Source: CAYVOX01 sp964453035 (GTDB taxonomy: Bacteria; Chloroflexota; Anaerolineae; Anaerolineales; Anaerolineaceae). Taken from it: 19,852 bases of DNA. Position 1 is the first letter of the stretch, and every line of letters starts with the position of its first letter. Shown piece by piece: positions 7,570-13,855 of the stretch. The stretch is taken from the NCBI GenBank assembly GCA_964453035.1, contig CAYVOX010000048.1:1-19852 (forward strand), written 5' to 3'. The position numbers were made by a program, and so were the translations under genes. A model generated the notes under the pieces. That model saw only the letters and a list, made by a program, of their open reading frames with translations, was not told the DNA's origin and did no database searches.

Positions 7570-8904
7570 TCAGGGGGCTACTCCCAGGCGTTTGAGTTCA
7601 TCCAGCGCAGGCTGAAACCCCGCGTGGTATTTGAGCGCCGTGCGCAGGTCTTCCACAGCGCCTTTAATATCGCCTAGCACGGCTTTTGCCCTGGCGCGCC
7701 AGTACCAGGTCTCCTCAATATAGGGGCCAACCTGCACCAGGTGGGTGATTCCCAGGCGCTCGGAGCGCTTCTGGATGGCATCCAGGGTGGCGGTGGCCAG
7801 GTTGAGCACGTCCTGGTAGCGCCCGGCGTAAAAGTAGGCAAAATAGGGGCCGGTCTGGTACCAGATGTTGCGCCAGGGGCGCCTGGCTTCCGGAATGTTG
7901 GGGTAAACCTTGAAGGCTTCGTCATACGAGCCCGCTGCGCCGGAATAATCCTGCAGTTTGACCTGGCTGCTGCCGCGGTTGTACCAGGCGTAGTAAAGGT
8001 CAATACCGGTCAGGGTGCGCGCCTGCTGCGAGGCCGTCTGGTAGGCGATTTGCTCGGCTTTCTGGGCGTCGGCGTAATCGCCCAGCAGCGCCATCAACGC
8101 CTCTTTTTTATCCGGCGAATAAGCCACCAAAAAGATGTAATTAAATGCCCGCCAGGCGCTTTCAAAGGCCTCGTACGGCACGCCGAGGTTGGCTCTCTGG
8201 TAGGAATCCTGCGCGATGAACTCTTTTTTGGTTTCGTCATAGCCGGTTAACACCTGGTAATGCCCCATCCAGGATTCGATGCCGGTGGTGGTCTCGGTGA
8301 AGTAAACGCTGCGCTCCACCAGCACCGGGAACCCGCCCGCGATGAGCCGCTTGAGCAGCGCCTGGTTGCCGCCGGAGCGCACCACCGCGCCCAGCTTCGC
8401 CACTGATTCAATGTAATCCTGCATCTCATAGGGCATCACGTTCAGGTCGTACTCCCACGGCTTGAGCACCGGGCCGGTGTCAAAGCGGTCGCCGTTCCAG
8501 CCCCAGTAAGAGAGCAGCATTGAAAGGTTGGTGGGGGCGCAGTAATTCCACCTGCCATTCTGCGTTTCGTAGCGCACACCGGTCAGGTTGACGTAAACCG
8601 GCAGCGGGGTGGGGGTGGGAGCCAGTGTGGGCGAGGGCAGTGCCACAGCGCGCGTGGGGGTGGGCGTGGCGGAAGGCAGCGGAGTGAGGGTGGGCGACTC
8701 AAAGGGCGGGGTGATGGTGGCCTGAGCGGTGCCAACCGGTTGAAAAACCACCTCATTCTGTGGGAAGAGCAGGTTGCGCGCCCGGATGCGCAGCGTATCC
8801 GCCGCATCCGAGACCCGCGCCCAGACCGGCGGCAGGCTGATGACCAGCCCCACCACCAGCAGCGCTGCAAACACCACCAGCACGCTCGTCCAACGCCTTC
8901 GCAT
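7570..8904 (-). CDS. membrane-anchored C39-like cysteine peptidase with TPR region
   Basis: I start this 444-residue protein at the ATG 8904-8902, because a perfect TATAAT lies six bases upstream and the longer reading frame would begin before that promoter. Residues 1-4 are MRRR, followed by one membrane span (about 5-25). A Thr/Pro/Ala linker runs over roughly 62-102. The peptidase domain of the C39_2 type follows, with a likely triad C122 in NYCAPTNLSML, H215 in WMGHYQVLTGYD and D233 in IAQDSY. The C-terminal half (about 270-440) is helical with TPR-like units such as WYNRGSSQVKLQDYSGAAGSYDEA and ARAKAVLGDIKGAVEDLRTALKY. The enzyme head should sit outside the membrane. Family members include bacteriocin-leader peptidases and papain-like domains of unknown substrate. 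It is coupled to sbcD, one base downstream. Confidence 0.85.
   Translation of the reverse strand: MRRRWTSVLVVFAALLVVGLVISLPPVWARVSDAADTLRIRARNLLFPQNEVVFQPVGTAQATITPPFESPTLTPLPSATPTPTRAVALPSPTLAPTPTPLPVYVNLTGVRYETQNGRWNYCAPTNLSMLLSYWGWNGDRFDTGPVLKPWEYDLNVMPYEMQDYIESVAKLGAVVRSGGNQALLKRLIAGGFPVLVERSVYFTETTTGIESWMGHYQVLTGYDETKKEFIAQDSYQRANLGVPYEAFESAWRAFNYIFLVAYSPDKKEALMALLGDYADAQKAEQIAYQTASQQARTLTGIDLYYAWYNRGSSQVKLQDYSGAAGSYDEAFKVYPNIPEARRPWRNIWYQTGPYFAYFYAGRYQDVLNLATATLDAIQKRSERLGITHLVQVGPYIEETWYWRARAKAVLGDIKGAVEDLRTALKYHAGFQPALDELKRLGVAP
8606..8637 (+). other. G-quadruplex-like G-tract run in linker-coding DNA
   Basis: The plus strand here has four or five runs of three or more G separated by short loops (GGGG-T-GGGGG-T-GGG-9 nt-GGG-3 nt-GGG). 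It is the template strand of the Thr/Pro linker of the C39-like gene, so the pattern is a by-product of ACC and CCC codons. It could still fold as a G-quadruplex during transcription. Similar runs lie at about 8664-8675 and 11870-11897, in the same kind of linker. No regulatory role is shown. Confidence 0.4.
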
Positions 8905-8910
8905 AGAATG

Positions 8911-8916
8911 ATTATA
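8911..8916 (-). promoter_or_regulatory. -10 element TATAAT for the C39-like gene
   Basis: A perfect TATAAT on the minus strand ends six bases before the ATG at 8904. No good TTGACA-like -35 is seen at 16-18 bp, and no Shine-Dalgarno lies between the box and the ATG. Transcription would start at or next to the ATG, giving a leaderless message. It sits in the 37-bp gap after the 156-residue gene, so the C39-sbcD-sbcC group could also be transcribed by itself. Confidence 0.6.
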
Positions 8917-8941
8917 ACTTAGCTTTGCGCTTTGACCGTCC

Positions 8942-9412
8942 TCACGCCTCCGCCAGGCGCTCCAGGACAAGCTCTGCCACCCTGAGGATCATCTGGCGCG
9001 CGGAAGCGTAATCCGCCAGGGTCGGGCGCTCGCGCAGGTCAACGTGCGCGCCGCCGTCCTGGTCGCACACCCGGCGGATAAGCTGGCGCAGGGTCATCCC
9101 TCCCGGTGCAGCAGGCTGCTCCAGCCAGGCTGAGAGTGTGAGCGCAGGCAAGCCAGAGTTAGCCTGGCCGGAGGAATCGAGGGCAGGCCAAAGCAGGTCC
9201 GGCCACAGGCGCGGGACGAGCGAAATATCCACCACGCGCTCGTGCTGCCGGGTGGTATCGCACAACAACAGGCGCAGTTGCAGGGCCGCCACGCGGTAAA
9301 AATCCGGTTCGGCCCCCTGCCCCAGTTCCAGGCTGCGCCGCAGCAGCCGCAGCGCGGAGCGAGCGTAATCGAGGTAAAGCTGCTGTTCAAGTTGCAACTT
9401 TCGTTTCATCAT
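8942..9412 (-). CDS. uncharacterised 156-residue protein
   Basis: I do not recognise a named family. The protein is mostly helical and cytoplasmic in character, with no signal or membrane span. It starts MMKRKLQLEQQLYLDYARSA, followed by Arg/Leu-rich amphipathic helices. The middle contains VVDISLVPRLWPDLLWPAL. Near the C-terminus is LRQLIRRVCDQDGGAHVD (about 107-124), whose D-x-DGGAHVD block looks like a conserved functional loop. Start is at the tandem ATG-ATG (9412 or 9409). There is no ribosome site, and a TATAAT lies eight bases upstream, so the message is probably leaderless. It is the first gene of the minus-strand series and lies 37 bp before the C39-like gene. No function is proposed. 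Confidence 0.75.
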   Translation of the reverse strand: MMKRKLQLEQQLYLDYARSALRLLRRSLELGQGAEPDFYRVAALQLRLLLCDTTRQHERVVDISLVPRLWPDLLWPALDSSGQANSGLPALTLSAWLEQPAAPGGMTLRQLIRRVCDQDGGAHVDLRERPTLADYASARQMILRVAELVLERLAEA

Positions 9413-9415
9413 TCC

Positions 9416-9427
9416 GTATAATTATAC
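9416..9427. promoter_or_regulatory. palindromic bidirectional -10 element
   Basis: GTATAATTATAC is a perfect 12-bp palindrome. It provides TATAAT on the plus strand (9417-9422) for the PspC gene and TATAAT on the minus strand (9426-9421) for the 156-residue gene. The two -10 boxes overlap by two bases, so polymerase could occupy only one at a time. Plus-strand transcripts would carry a leader of about 20 nt with a Shine-Dalgarno. Minus-strand transcripts would start almost at the ATG. Confidence 0.6.
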
Positions 9428-9438
9428 AGAATCACGAT

Positions 9439-9444
9439 AAGGAG
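9439..9444 (+). promoter_or_regulatory. Shine-Dalgarno AAGGAG of the PspC gene
   Basis: AAGGAG stands six bases before the ATG at 9451. It fixes the start and contrasts with the leaderless layout of the opposing gene. Confidence 0.8.
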
Positions 9445-9450
9445 ATTACG

Positions 9451-9642
9451 ATGGACTCACCCAAACGATTGTACCGCAGTAAAACCGAGCACATGATCGG
9501 GGGCGTGTGCGGTGGATTGGCTCAATACCTCAACCTGGACCCAACCCTGGTGCGGTTGTTCTTCCTCCTGCTCCTGCTCGTCCCCGGCCCGGGATTGGTT
9601 ATCTACCTCATCATGTGGGCCATTACCCCACTGGAGCAGTAA
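9451..9642 (+). CDS. PspC domain protein
   Basis: This 63-residue protein is almost entirely a PspC domain. It begins with a short basic head (PKRLYRSKTEHMIGGVCGG), followed by the typical AQYLNLDPTLVRLFFLLLLL. One membrane hairpin or span ends in YLIMWAITPLEQ. The GGVCGGLAxYxxxDPTLVR pattern is diagnostic of the family, known from the phage-shock envelope stress response, where PspC anchors or signals at the membrane. Stand-alone short PspC proteins of about 60 residues are common outside enterobacteria and need not belong to a psp operon; no pspA or pspB is nearby. It has its own promoter and ribosome site and converges on the WD40 gene 46 bp away. The precise role is unknown. Confidence 0.93.
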   Translation: MDSPKRLYRSKTEHMIGGVCGGLAQYLNLDPTLVRLFFLLLLLVPGPGLVIYLIMWAITPLEQ

Positions 9643-9688
9643 CGCGCCCCTCGCGCCATTCGCAAACCGCTGCCTGGCGCTGCTGCGC

Positions 9689-12055
9689 TCAGGGCAGCAA
9701 GCCCCACACGCGCACAGCGCCATCGCCGCTGGTGAGTAACCCTTTCCCATCCGGCGAGAAGAGCACCCTGGCCCCTCCCGCGCGGAGCAGGCGCACCAGC
9801 TGCCCGCTTTGAGCATCAACCAGCAGCGTGACGCCCGCTTTGCCGGGCGGCGCCTGCTGCGGGTTGAGAATTCCACCTACCGCCAGCAATTTGCCGTCAG
9901 GCGAGAGCGCCGCGCCGCCCGCCAGGCCAAAAGTGGCCTCTTCCATTCCGGGTAGCTTAGCAATCAGCTCGGCGGCGTTCACGGTGCGCAGCAACTTTCC
10001 ATCCGCAACAGACCACATCCGCACGCCGCCATCCTGCGCCAGTGAAACGAGGGTCTGGCTGTCAGCGCTGAAGATCAACGCGCTGATTTCCTTTTTGTGC
10101 CCCTCTAAAATAAAGGTTTGTTTGCGATTTTCCACCTGCCAGGTCCACACCAGCCCGCTTTCATCCCCGGCTGCCAGCCATTTACCGTCCGGCGAGAAGG
10201 CTGCGTTCAGCAGGCGCACGTTGGGGCGCGCCGAAGCGCTCAGCGCGGTGATGAATTGCCCCGAGGGGATGCGCAGCAGTTGCACGGAAAATCCCGCCAG
10301 CACCGCTCCCACGTCGCCCGTCGGCGAGAGCACCAGCGGCGGGCGTAATTGTTTGCCAAAAGTGGCGGCAACCTCTCCGCCCGAGACCTTCCACAGCCGG
10401 ATGGCATCCGCGCGGAAGTTCGCGTATTCAGCGCCAGCCAGCAGGCTGCCTTCGGCGGTGAATTGCGTGGCAGCCGCTTTTTCAACCTGGCGCAGCACTT
10501 TTCCGCTGCTGAGGTCAATCAGGCGGGTAGTGGGGTTATCGCTGAAAATAGCCGCCAGTTTGCCGTCCGGTGAGAGCGCCCCCAGGTTCTGGGTCTGGGG
10601 AGCCCATTCCAGCGTGTGGAGCAGCTTGCCCGTGTTCACCTCCCACACGCGCACGGCATCATCGCTGCGCCCGGTAAGCACCGCCAGGCGGGTGCCGTCA
10701 GCAGAGAAGGCCAGGCGCTCCACGACGCTTTTCACATCCCGCGGGCTGACCAGTTTACGCAACAGCCTGCCGGAGACCGCATCGTAAAGCACCGCAACAG
10801 CCACATCGCCGCCGGTCATCGGCGCATGCCCGTAAAGCGCCAGCACCTTGCCATCGGGGGAATAGTAAGGCTGCTGCGCATCGCACGAGTGTTCGCAGGC
10901 CAGGGTCAGGCGAACTTTTCCGGTAGCCAGGTCCACCAGGCGCACAACGCCCATTTCCGGGTCCGGCACCGAGATCGCCAGCATTTTACCGTCCGGCGAG
11001 ACGGTCATGCGGTGGATGCTGCCCTCGATGCGCAGGCCTGGCAGGGTGGTTCCCTCAGGCAGTTGAAAAACATCAATTTTGCCGGGCGTTGGAAAGTTTG
11101 AGAACGCAAACAATCGGGAGGCATCCGCGGAGAGTGAGAAGGTGCCGCCGGTTTTGATGGTGCCCTGCCGCTTCCAATCCGCCGTTGACCAGAGATCCAC
11201 CACCGGTTCATTTTGCTTGTTGCGGTTTTGCGCCAGCAGCAGGCTGCCCCCGGCGCTGAACGCCAGGCGCACCAGGCGGTTGTATTCCTGCCGCTGGATC
11301 AGGCTGCCATCCGCCACGCGCCACAGCGCCAGCGAATCGCGTCCGCCGGTGACCAGCACCGCGCCGTCTTTTGAAAACAGCATCTGCTCAACGTTTTTGT
11401 GCTCCAGCGCCAGTTTTTGCCTGCCGGTGTTAGCCTCCACCAGCCAGATAGCTTCCGGAGCGGAAAGCGCGAGGGCGCTCCCATCCGGCGAGAACAGCGG
11501 GCGGCCTGCATTGAGCGTGTAGAGCAGCGTAGGCTCAGCGGCAGCGCCGCTTAGCCTATACACGGTAACCCGCTGCGCATTGCCCTGTCCCTGGACGGCT
11601 GCCGCCAGCTTGCCGTCCGGCGAGAAGGTCAGCGCGCCCTCAATGTAAAATGCGGCGGCGGGTTTGGCTGCATCATACAGGTAGGCGCCGGTGGGGGTGT
11701 GCACCGCCAGCCAGGCGCCATCTGGCGACCATGTAACGTTCTCGGCACGTCCGCTTCCCCAGCGTGCCAGTTCAACCAGCTCCGCCGTATTGCCAGGCGA
11801 GATCACCTGCCCCACCTGTGGGATGGGCTGGTTCAAACCCGCCGGCGTTTTGGGCAGCGGCACGGCTGTGGGGGTTGCGCTGGGAGCAGGGGTGGGAGTC
11901 GCCGTCGCTGGCGGAGGTGTGGGCAACGGGGGAACGGCGGGCGTGAAGGTGACCGTCGGCGGCGGAGGCAGGGTGGCGCTGGGCAGCGGGGTTTGCGAGG
12001 CACAGGCGGTGAGCAAAAGTGCCAGAAGCATGAATGAAAGCAGCAGTCGTTTCAC
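9689..12055 (-). CDS. WD40 beta-propeller lipoprotein
   Basis: This 788-residue protein starts at a GTG seven bases after GAGGGAG, and lies 20 bp after the esterase gene stop. The N-terminus KRLLLSFMLLALLLTAC is a lipoprotein signal with lipobox LTAC and lipidated C18. A Thr/Pro/Ala linker runs over about 19-75. The rest consists of WD40-like repeats. I count about sixteen strand motifs of the form [F/L/W/Y]SPDGK-x-LA or close variants (SADG, SKDG, SPTG). Several blades end in typical strand text such as VRVWEVNTGKLLHTL and VRMWSVADGKLLRTV. This is enough for two seven- or eight-bladed propellers. It should be tethered outside the membrane and act as a protein-binding scaffold; no catalytic residues are evident. 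The repeats are also visible in the DNA as recurring CCGTCCGGCGAGA-like words. It is cotranscribed with the esterase lipoprotein. Confidence 0.92.
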   Translation of the reverse strand: MKRLLLSFMLLALLLTACASQTPLPSATLPPPPTVTFTPAVPPLPTPPPATATPTPAPSATPTAVPLPKTPAGLNQPIPQVGQVISPGNTAELVELARWGSGRAENVTWSPDGAWLAVHTPTGAYLYDAAKPAAAFYIEGALTFSPDGKLAAAVQGQGNAQRVTVYRLSGAAAEPTLLYTLNAGRPLFSPDGSALALSAPEAIWLVEANTGRQKLALEHKNVEQMLFSKDGAVLVTGGRDSLALWRVADGSLIQRQEYNRLVRLAFSAGGSLLLAQNRNKQNEPVVDLWSTADWKRQGTIKTGGTFSLSADASRLFAFSNFPTPGKIDVFQLPEGTTLPGLRIEGSIHRMTVSPDGKMLAISVPDPEMGVVRLVDLATGKVRLTLACEHSCDAQQPYYSPDGKVLALYGHAPMTGGDVAVAVLYDAVSGRLLRKLVSPRDVKSVVERLAFSADGTRLAVLTGRSDDAVRVWEVNTGKLLHTLEWAPQTQNLGALSPDGKLAAIFSDNPTTRLIDLSSGKVLRQVEKAAATQFTAEGSLLAGAEYANFRADAIRLWKVSGGEVAATFGKQLRPPLVLSPTGDVGAVLAGFSVQLLRIPSGQFITALSASARPNVRLLNAAFSPDGKWLAAGDESGLVWTWQVENRKQTFILEGHKKEISALIFSADSQTLVSLAQDGGVRMWSVADGKLLRTVNAAELIAKLPGMEEATFGLAGGAALSPDGKLLAVGGILNPQQAPPGKAGVTLLVDAQSGQLVRLLRAGGARVLFSPDGKGLLTSGDGAVRVWGLLP

Positions 12056-12075
12056 AAAAAATCTCCCTCAATGAA

Positions 12076-13104
12076 TTATTTCGCCGGGAATGCCCAGCGT
12101 AAAAAGTCCGGGATGACGGTCGCCCAGGTGGCAATCTCATGCCGCCCGCCTGCCACCACCACCAGGCGCATATCCGTTTCCATCTGGTAGCCCTTTTTGG
12201 CCAGTTCATCCATCAGGTCGGTGATATCTTGAATGGCATCAATCACGCCGTTTTTATCGCGGTCGTTGGTTTCATCGGCGGTGCCGGCCTCGAACCACAT
12301 GCGCAAACCCGGGCGCTTTGAACTTTGCCGCACCAGGGAGTGAATCACGCGCGAGTTCAGCACGTCCTGCAGGTTATTCTGGCTGGTGCGCCACCACAGG
12401 GAGGGCGAAAAAGCCCCCACTATGCCAATCTCCGCCGAGTACTGCCACGCCAGGTAAAAAGCCGCCAGCCCGCCCAGCGACCAGCCCATGAAGGCGGTGT
12501 TTTGCGGCCCGGTCAACGTGCGGTATTTGGAATCGATGAATGGCTTAAGCTCGCGCAGGATGTAATTGTTATAAGCCTGCGCCAGCGTGCCCCAGCCATC
12601 CACGCTCTCCACCGTGCCAGTGCCGTATTCATAAATCCGGTTCGCGTTGGAAGGAACAGCCACCACAATGATGGGCTCCACCTGGCGGGTGGCGAACAGG
12701 CTGTTCAACGCCAGGTCAAAAGCAATCTCGCGCAGGTCCTGCCCATCGTTGGCGTAGAGCACCCGGTAGCGTTTATCCGGCTGTGAAGCGTACTCGCCGG
12801 GCAGGTAAACCGTCACCGGGCGGGTGTTGCCCAGGTAATTGGAATAGACGGAAACAACTTCCATCCGAACGGGCGGCAGGGGGGTAGCGCTGGGCGGCAG
12901 CGGGGTCGGCGTGAGCGTGGGCGCGGGCGGCTGCGGGGATGGCGTTGCGCTTGAGACGGAAACCTTAGGAGGCGGCAGGGCGGACGAGTTCAGCGCGGTG
13001 GGAGTGGTGGAACCGGGCGCGGCGCAGCCCCACAGCCCTCCCAGCAGGATAACGGCGGCTGCAAAACGCGCAAAACAGGCAGGCAGACGGTTTAATTGAG
13101 GCAT
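12076..13104 (-). CDS. esterase-like alpha/beta hydrolase lipoprotein
   Basis: This 342-residue protein belongs to the putative esterase family (PF00756-like, related to enterochelin esterase and Esterase D). I start at ATG 13104, where MPQLNRLPACFARF is followed by a hydrophobic stretch and the lipobox-like LWGC (C27). The longer frame would cross the -10 box. A Thr/Pro/Ser linker spans about 40-80. The hydrolase domain has the nucleophile elbow GWSLGG with S209 and a late catalytic histidine in GGRHEIATW (H322). The acid is probably in the AGTADETND segment. Residues 281-289 form an EF-hand-like D-x-D-x-NG-x-x-D loop, which could bind calcium. Substrates of this family are varied esters, so none can be assigned. 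It is first in a two-gene unit with the WD40 lipoprotein. Confidence 0.88.
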   Translation of the reverse strand: MPQLNRLPACFARFAAAVILLGGLWGCAAPGSTTPTALNSSALPPPKVSVSSATPSPQPPAPTLTPTPLPPSATPLPPVRMEVVSVYSNYLGNTRPVTVYLPGEYASQPDKRYRVLYANDGQDLREIAFDLALNSLFATRQVEPIIVVAVPSNANRIYEYGTGTVESVDGWGTLAQAYNNYILRELKPFIDSKYRTLTGPQNTAFMGWSLGGLAAFYLAWQYSAEIGIVGAFSPSLWWRTSQNNLQDVLNSRVIHSLVRQSSKRPGLRMWFEAGTADETNDRDKNGVIDAIQDITDLMDELAKKGYQMETDMRLVVVAGGRHEIATWATVIPDFLRWAFPAK

Positions 13105-13123
13105 ACGGGGTTCTAAGTGGGAT

Positions 13124-13129
13124 ATTATA
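13124..13129 (-). promoter_or_regulatory. -10 element TATAAT for the lipoprotein pair
   Basis: TATAAT on the minus strand lies 19 bases before the ATG at 13104, giving a predicted leader of about 12 nt without a visible Shine-Dalgarno. No convincing -35 is seen. It lies back-to-back with the GNAT promoter within 60 bp. Confidence 0.55.
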
Positions 13130-13151
13130 CCTGTGAAGCGCAAGGGCAGTG

Positions 13152-13157
13152 TAAAAT
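13152..13157 (+). promoter_or_regulatory. -10 element TAAAAT for the GNAT gene
   Basis: TAAAAT is followed by exactly six bases (GAAGGG) and then the GTG start at 13164. This is the same box-to-start spacing as upstream of the C39-like gene. The intervening AAGGG touches the start codon, too close for a normal Shine-Dalgarno, so a leaderless transcript is the simpler reading. Confidence 0.5.
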
Positions 13158-13163
13158 GAAGGG

Positions 13164-13703
13164 GTGGAACTTCTCACCCTAAACACCACCCAGAGCAGGC
13201 CGTTTTTTGACCAGGTCATCAATATCTACCAGGCTGCCTTTTCACAGCCGCCCTATAACGAAACCCTGCCCGATGTGCTCAATTTTGCCGCTCGCCTGCC
13301 CTATCACGCAGTCAATCCGGGCTTCCACTGCGTGGTAGCCCGCCCGGCCCCCGGCGCGGAAATTGTGGGCTTTGCCTACGGTTATGCCGGCCTGCCGCGC
13401 ACCTGGTGGTACGGGCTGGTCGCCCCGGCCCTCAGCGCGGAGAAGGCCGAGTTCTGGCTGGGGGACTACTTCGAGCTGGCTGAATTTGCCGTCCACCCGC
13501 GCTGGCAGGGGCAGGGCGTGGGCGGGCTGCTGCACGATGCGCTCCTCAACGGCTTGCCGCAGCGCACCGCGGCGCTCTCCACCCCGCAGGTTGAGACGGT
13601 TGCCCTCCACCTCTACCAGCGCCGCGGCTGGGTGAACCTGATTGAGCATTTCCGCTTCCCCGGCGTGGCGATGGTCTATCGCATCATGGGGCGGGTGCTC
13701 TAA
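13164..13703 (+). CDS. GNAT family N-acetyltransferase
   Basis: This 179-residue acetyl-CoA-dependent acyltransferase shows the GNAT core. ELAEFAVHPRWQGQGVGGLL (about 104-123) is motif A, with the coenzyme A pyrophosphate loop Q115-x-x-G118-x-G120. It is followed by a helix, and later by ALHLYQRRGWVNLIEHFRF, the usual C-terminal strand-helix with a LYxxxGW element. The only in-frame start after the TAA at 13152-13154 is the GTG at 13164. It is transcribed divergently from the lipoprotein pair and stands alone before the tspO-like gene, 152 bp away. The acceptor amine cannot be predicted. Confidence 0.9.
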   Translation: MELLTLNTTQSRPFFDQVINIYQAAFSQPPYNETLPDVLNFAARLPYHAVNPGFHCVVARPAPGAEIVGFAYGYAGLPRTWWYGLVAPALSAEKAEFWLGDYFELAEFAVHPRWQGQGVGGLLHDALLNGLPQRTAALSTPQVETVALHLYQRRGWVNLIEHFRFPGVAMVYRIMGRVL

Positions 13704-13772
13704 CACACCGCCTGCCCGCTGCACCCGGCTGCACTCTCCCTAACCTCTTCAAAACAATCATTTTGTATAATG

Positions 13773-13784
13773 TTTTACGTAAAA
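13773..13784. promoter_or_regulatory. palindromic operator-like site TTTTACGTAAAA
   Basis: This perfect 12-bp palindrome sits just downstream of the first -10-like repeat and upstream of the last one. Its position suits a repressor or activator site for the tspO-like gene. The binding protein is unknown and no regulator gene is adjacent. Confidence 0.5.
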
Positions 13785-13809
13785 GAGTGGCTGTTTTGCA
13801 TAATTTTTG

Positions 13810-13815
13810 TATAAT
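13810..13815 (+). promoter_or_regulatory. probable -10 of the tspO-like gene
   Basis: TATAAT lies 40 bp before the ATG at 13856, giving a leader of roughly 33 nt that carries an AAAGGA ribosome site seven bases before the start. An alternative -10 is at 13766-13771. Neither has a clear TTGACA box at normal spacing, which suggests activator dependence. Confidence 0.5.
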
Positions 13816-13855
13816 AGAGTAGTAAATAAAAATATCTCAAACAAAGGATTTACGC

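Larger units (their letters stand above)
13761..13815 (+). repeat. three 11-bp TTTTG(T/C)ATAAT repeats
   Basis: TTTTGTATAAT occurs at 13761-13771 and 13805-13815, and TTTTGCATAAT at 13794-13804, directly abutting the last copy. Starts are separated by 33 and 11 bp, that is, multiples of 11 and so close to one face of the helix. Each copy contains a -10-like hexamer (TATAAT or CATAAT), so the repeats may be tandem promoters, a binding array or both. Confidence 0.6.

Noticed and set aside
8905..8970. Longer N-terminus for the C39-like protein
   Set aside because: The extra 22 residues would begin upstream of the TATAAT box and overlap the previous gene, and they separate the basic MRRR head from the N-terminus. 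The start at 8904 fits a signal anchor better.
9653..9680. Inverted repeat GCGCCA...TGGCGC between the convergent PspC and WD40 genes
   Set aside because: The loop is 16 bases, the stem is six and no T run follows on either strand, so a terminator is not supported.
13105..13143. Upstream TTG start for the esterase lipoprotein
   Set aside because: It would place the -10 box inside the coding sequence and bury the lipoprotein signal behind 13 extra residues.
13761..13815. The AT-rich repeats as a CRISPR or phage attachment site
   Set aside because: Only three 11-bp copies with no unique spacers, no cas or integrase gene and -10-like content; a promoter role explains them better.
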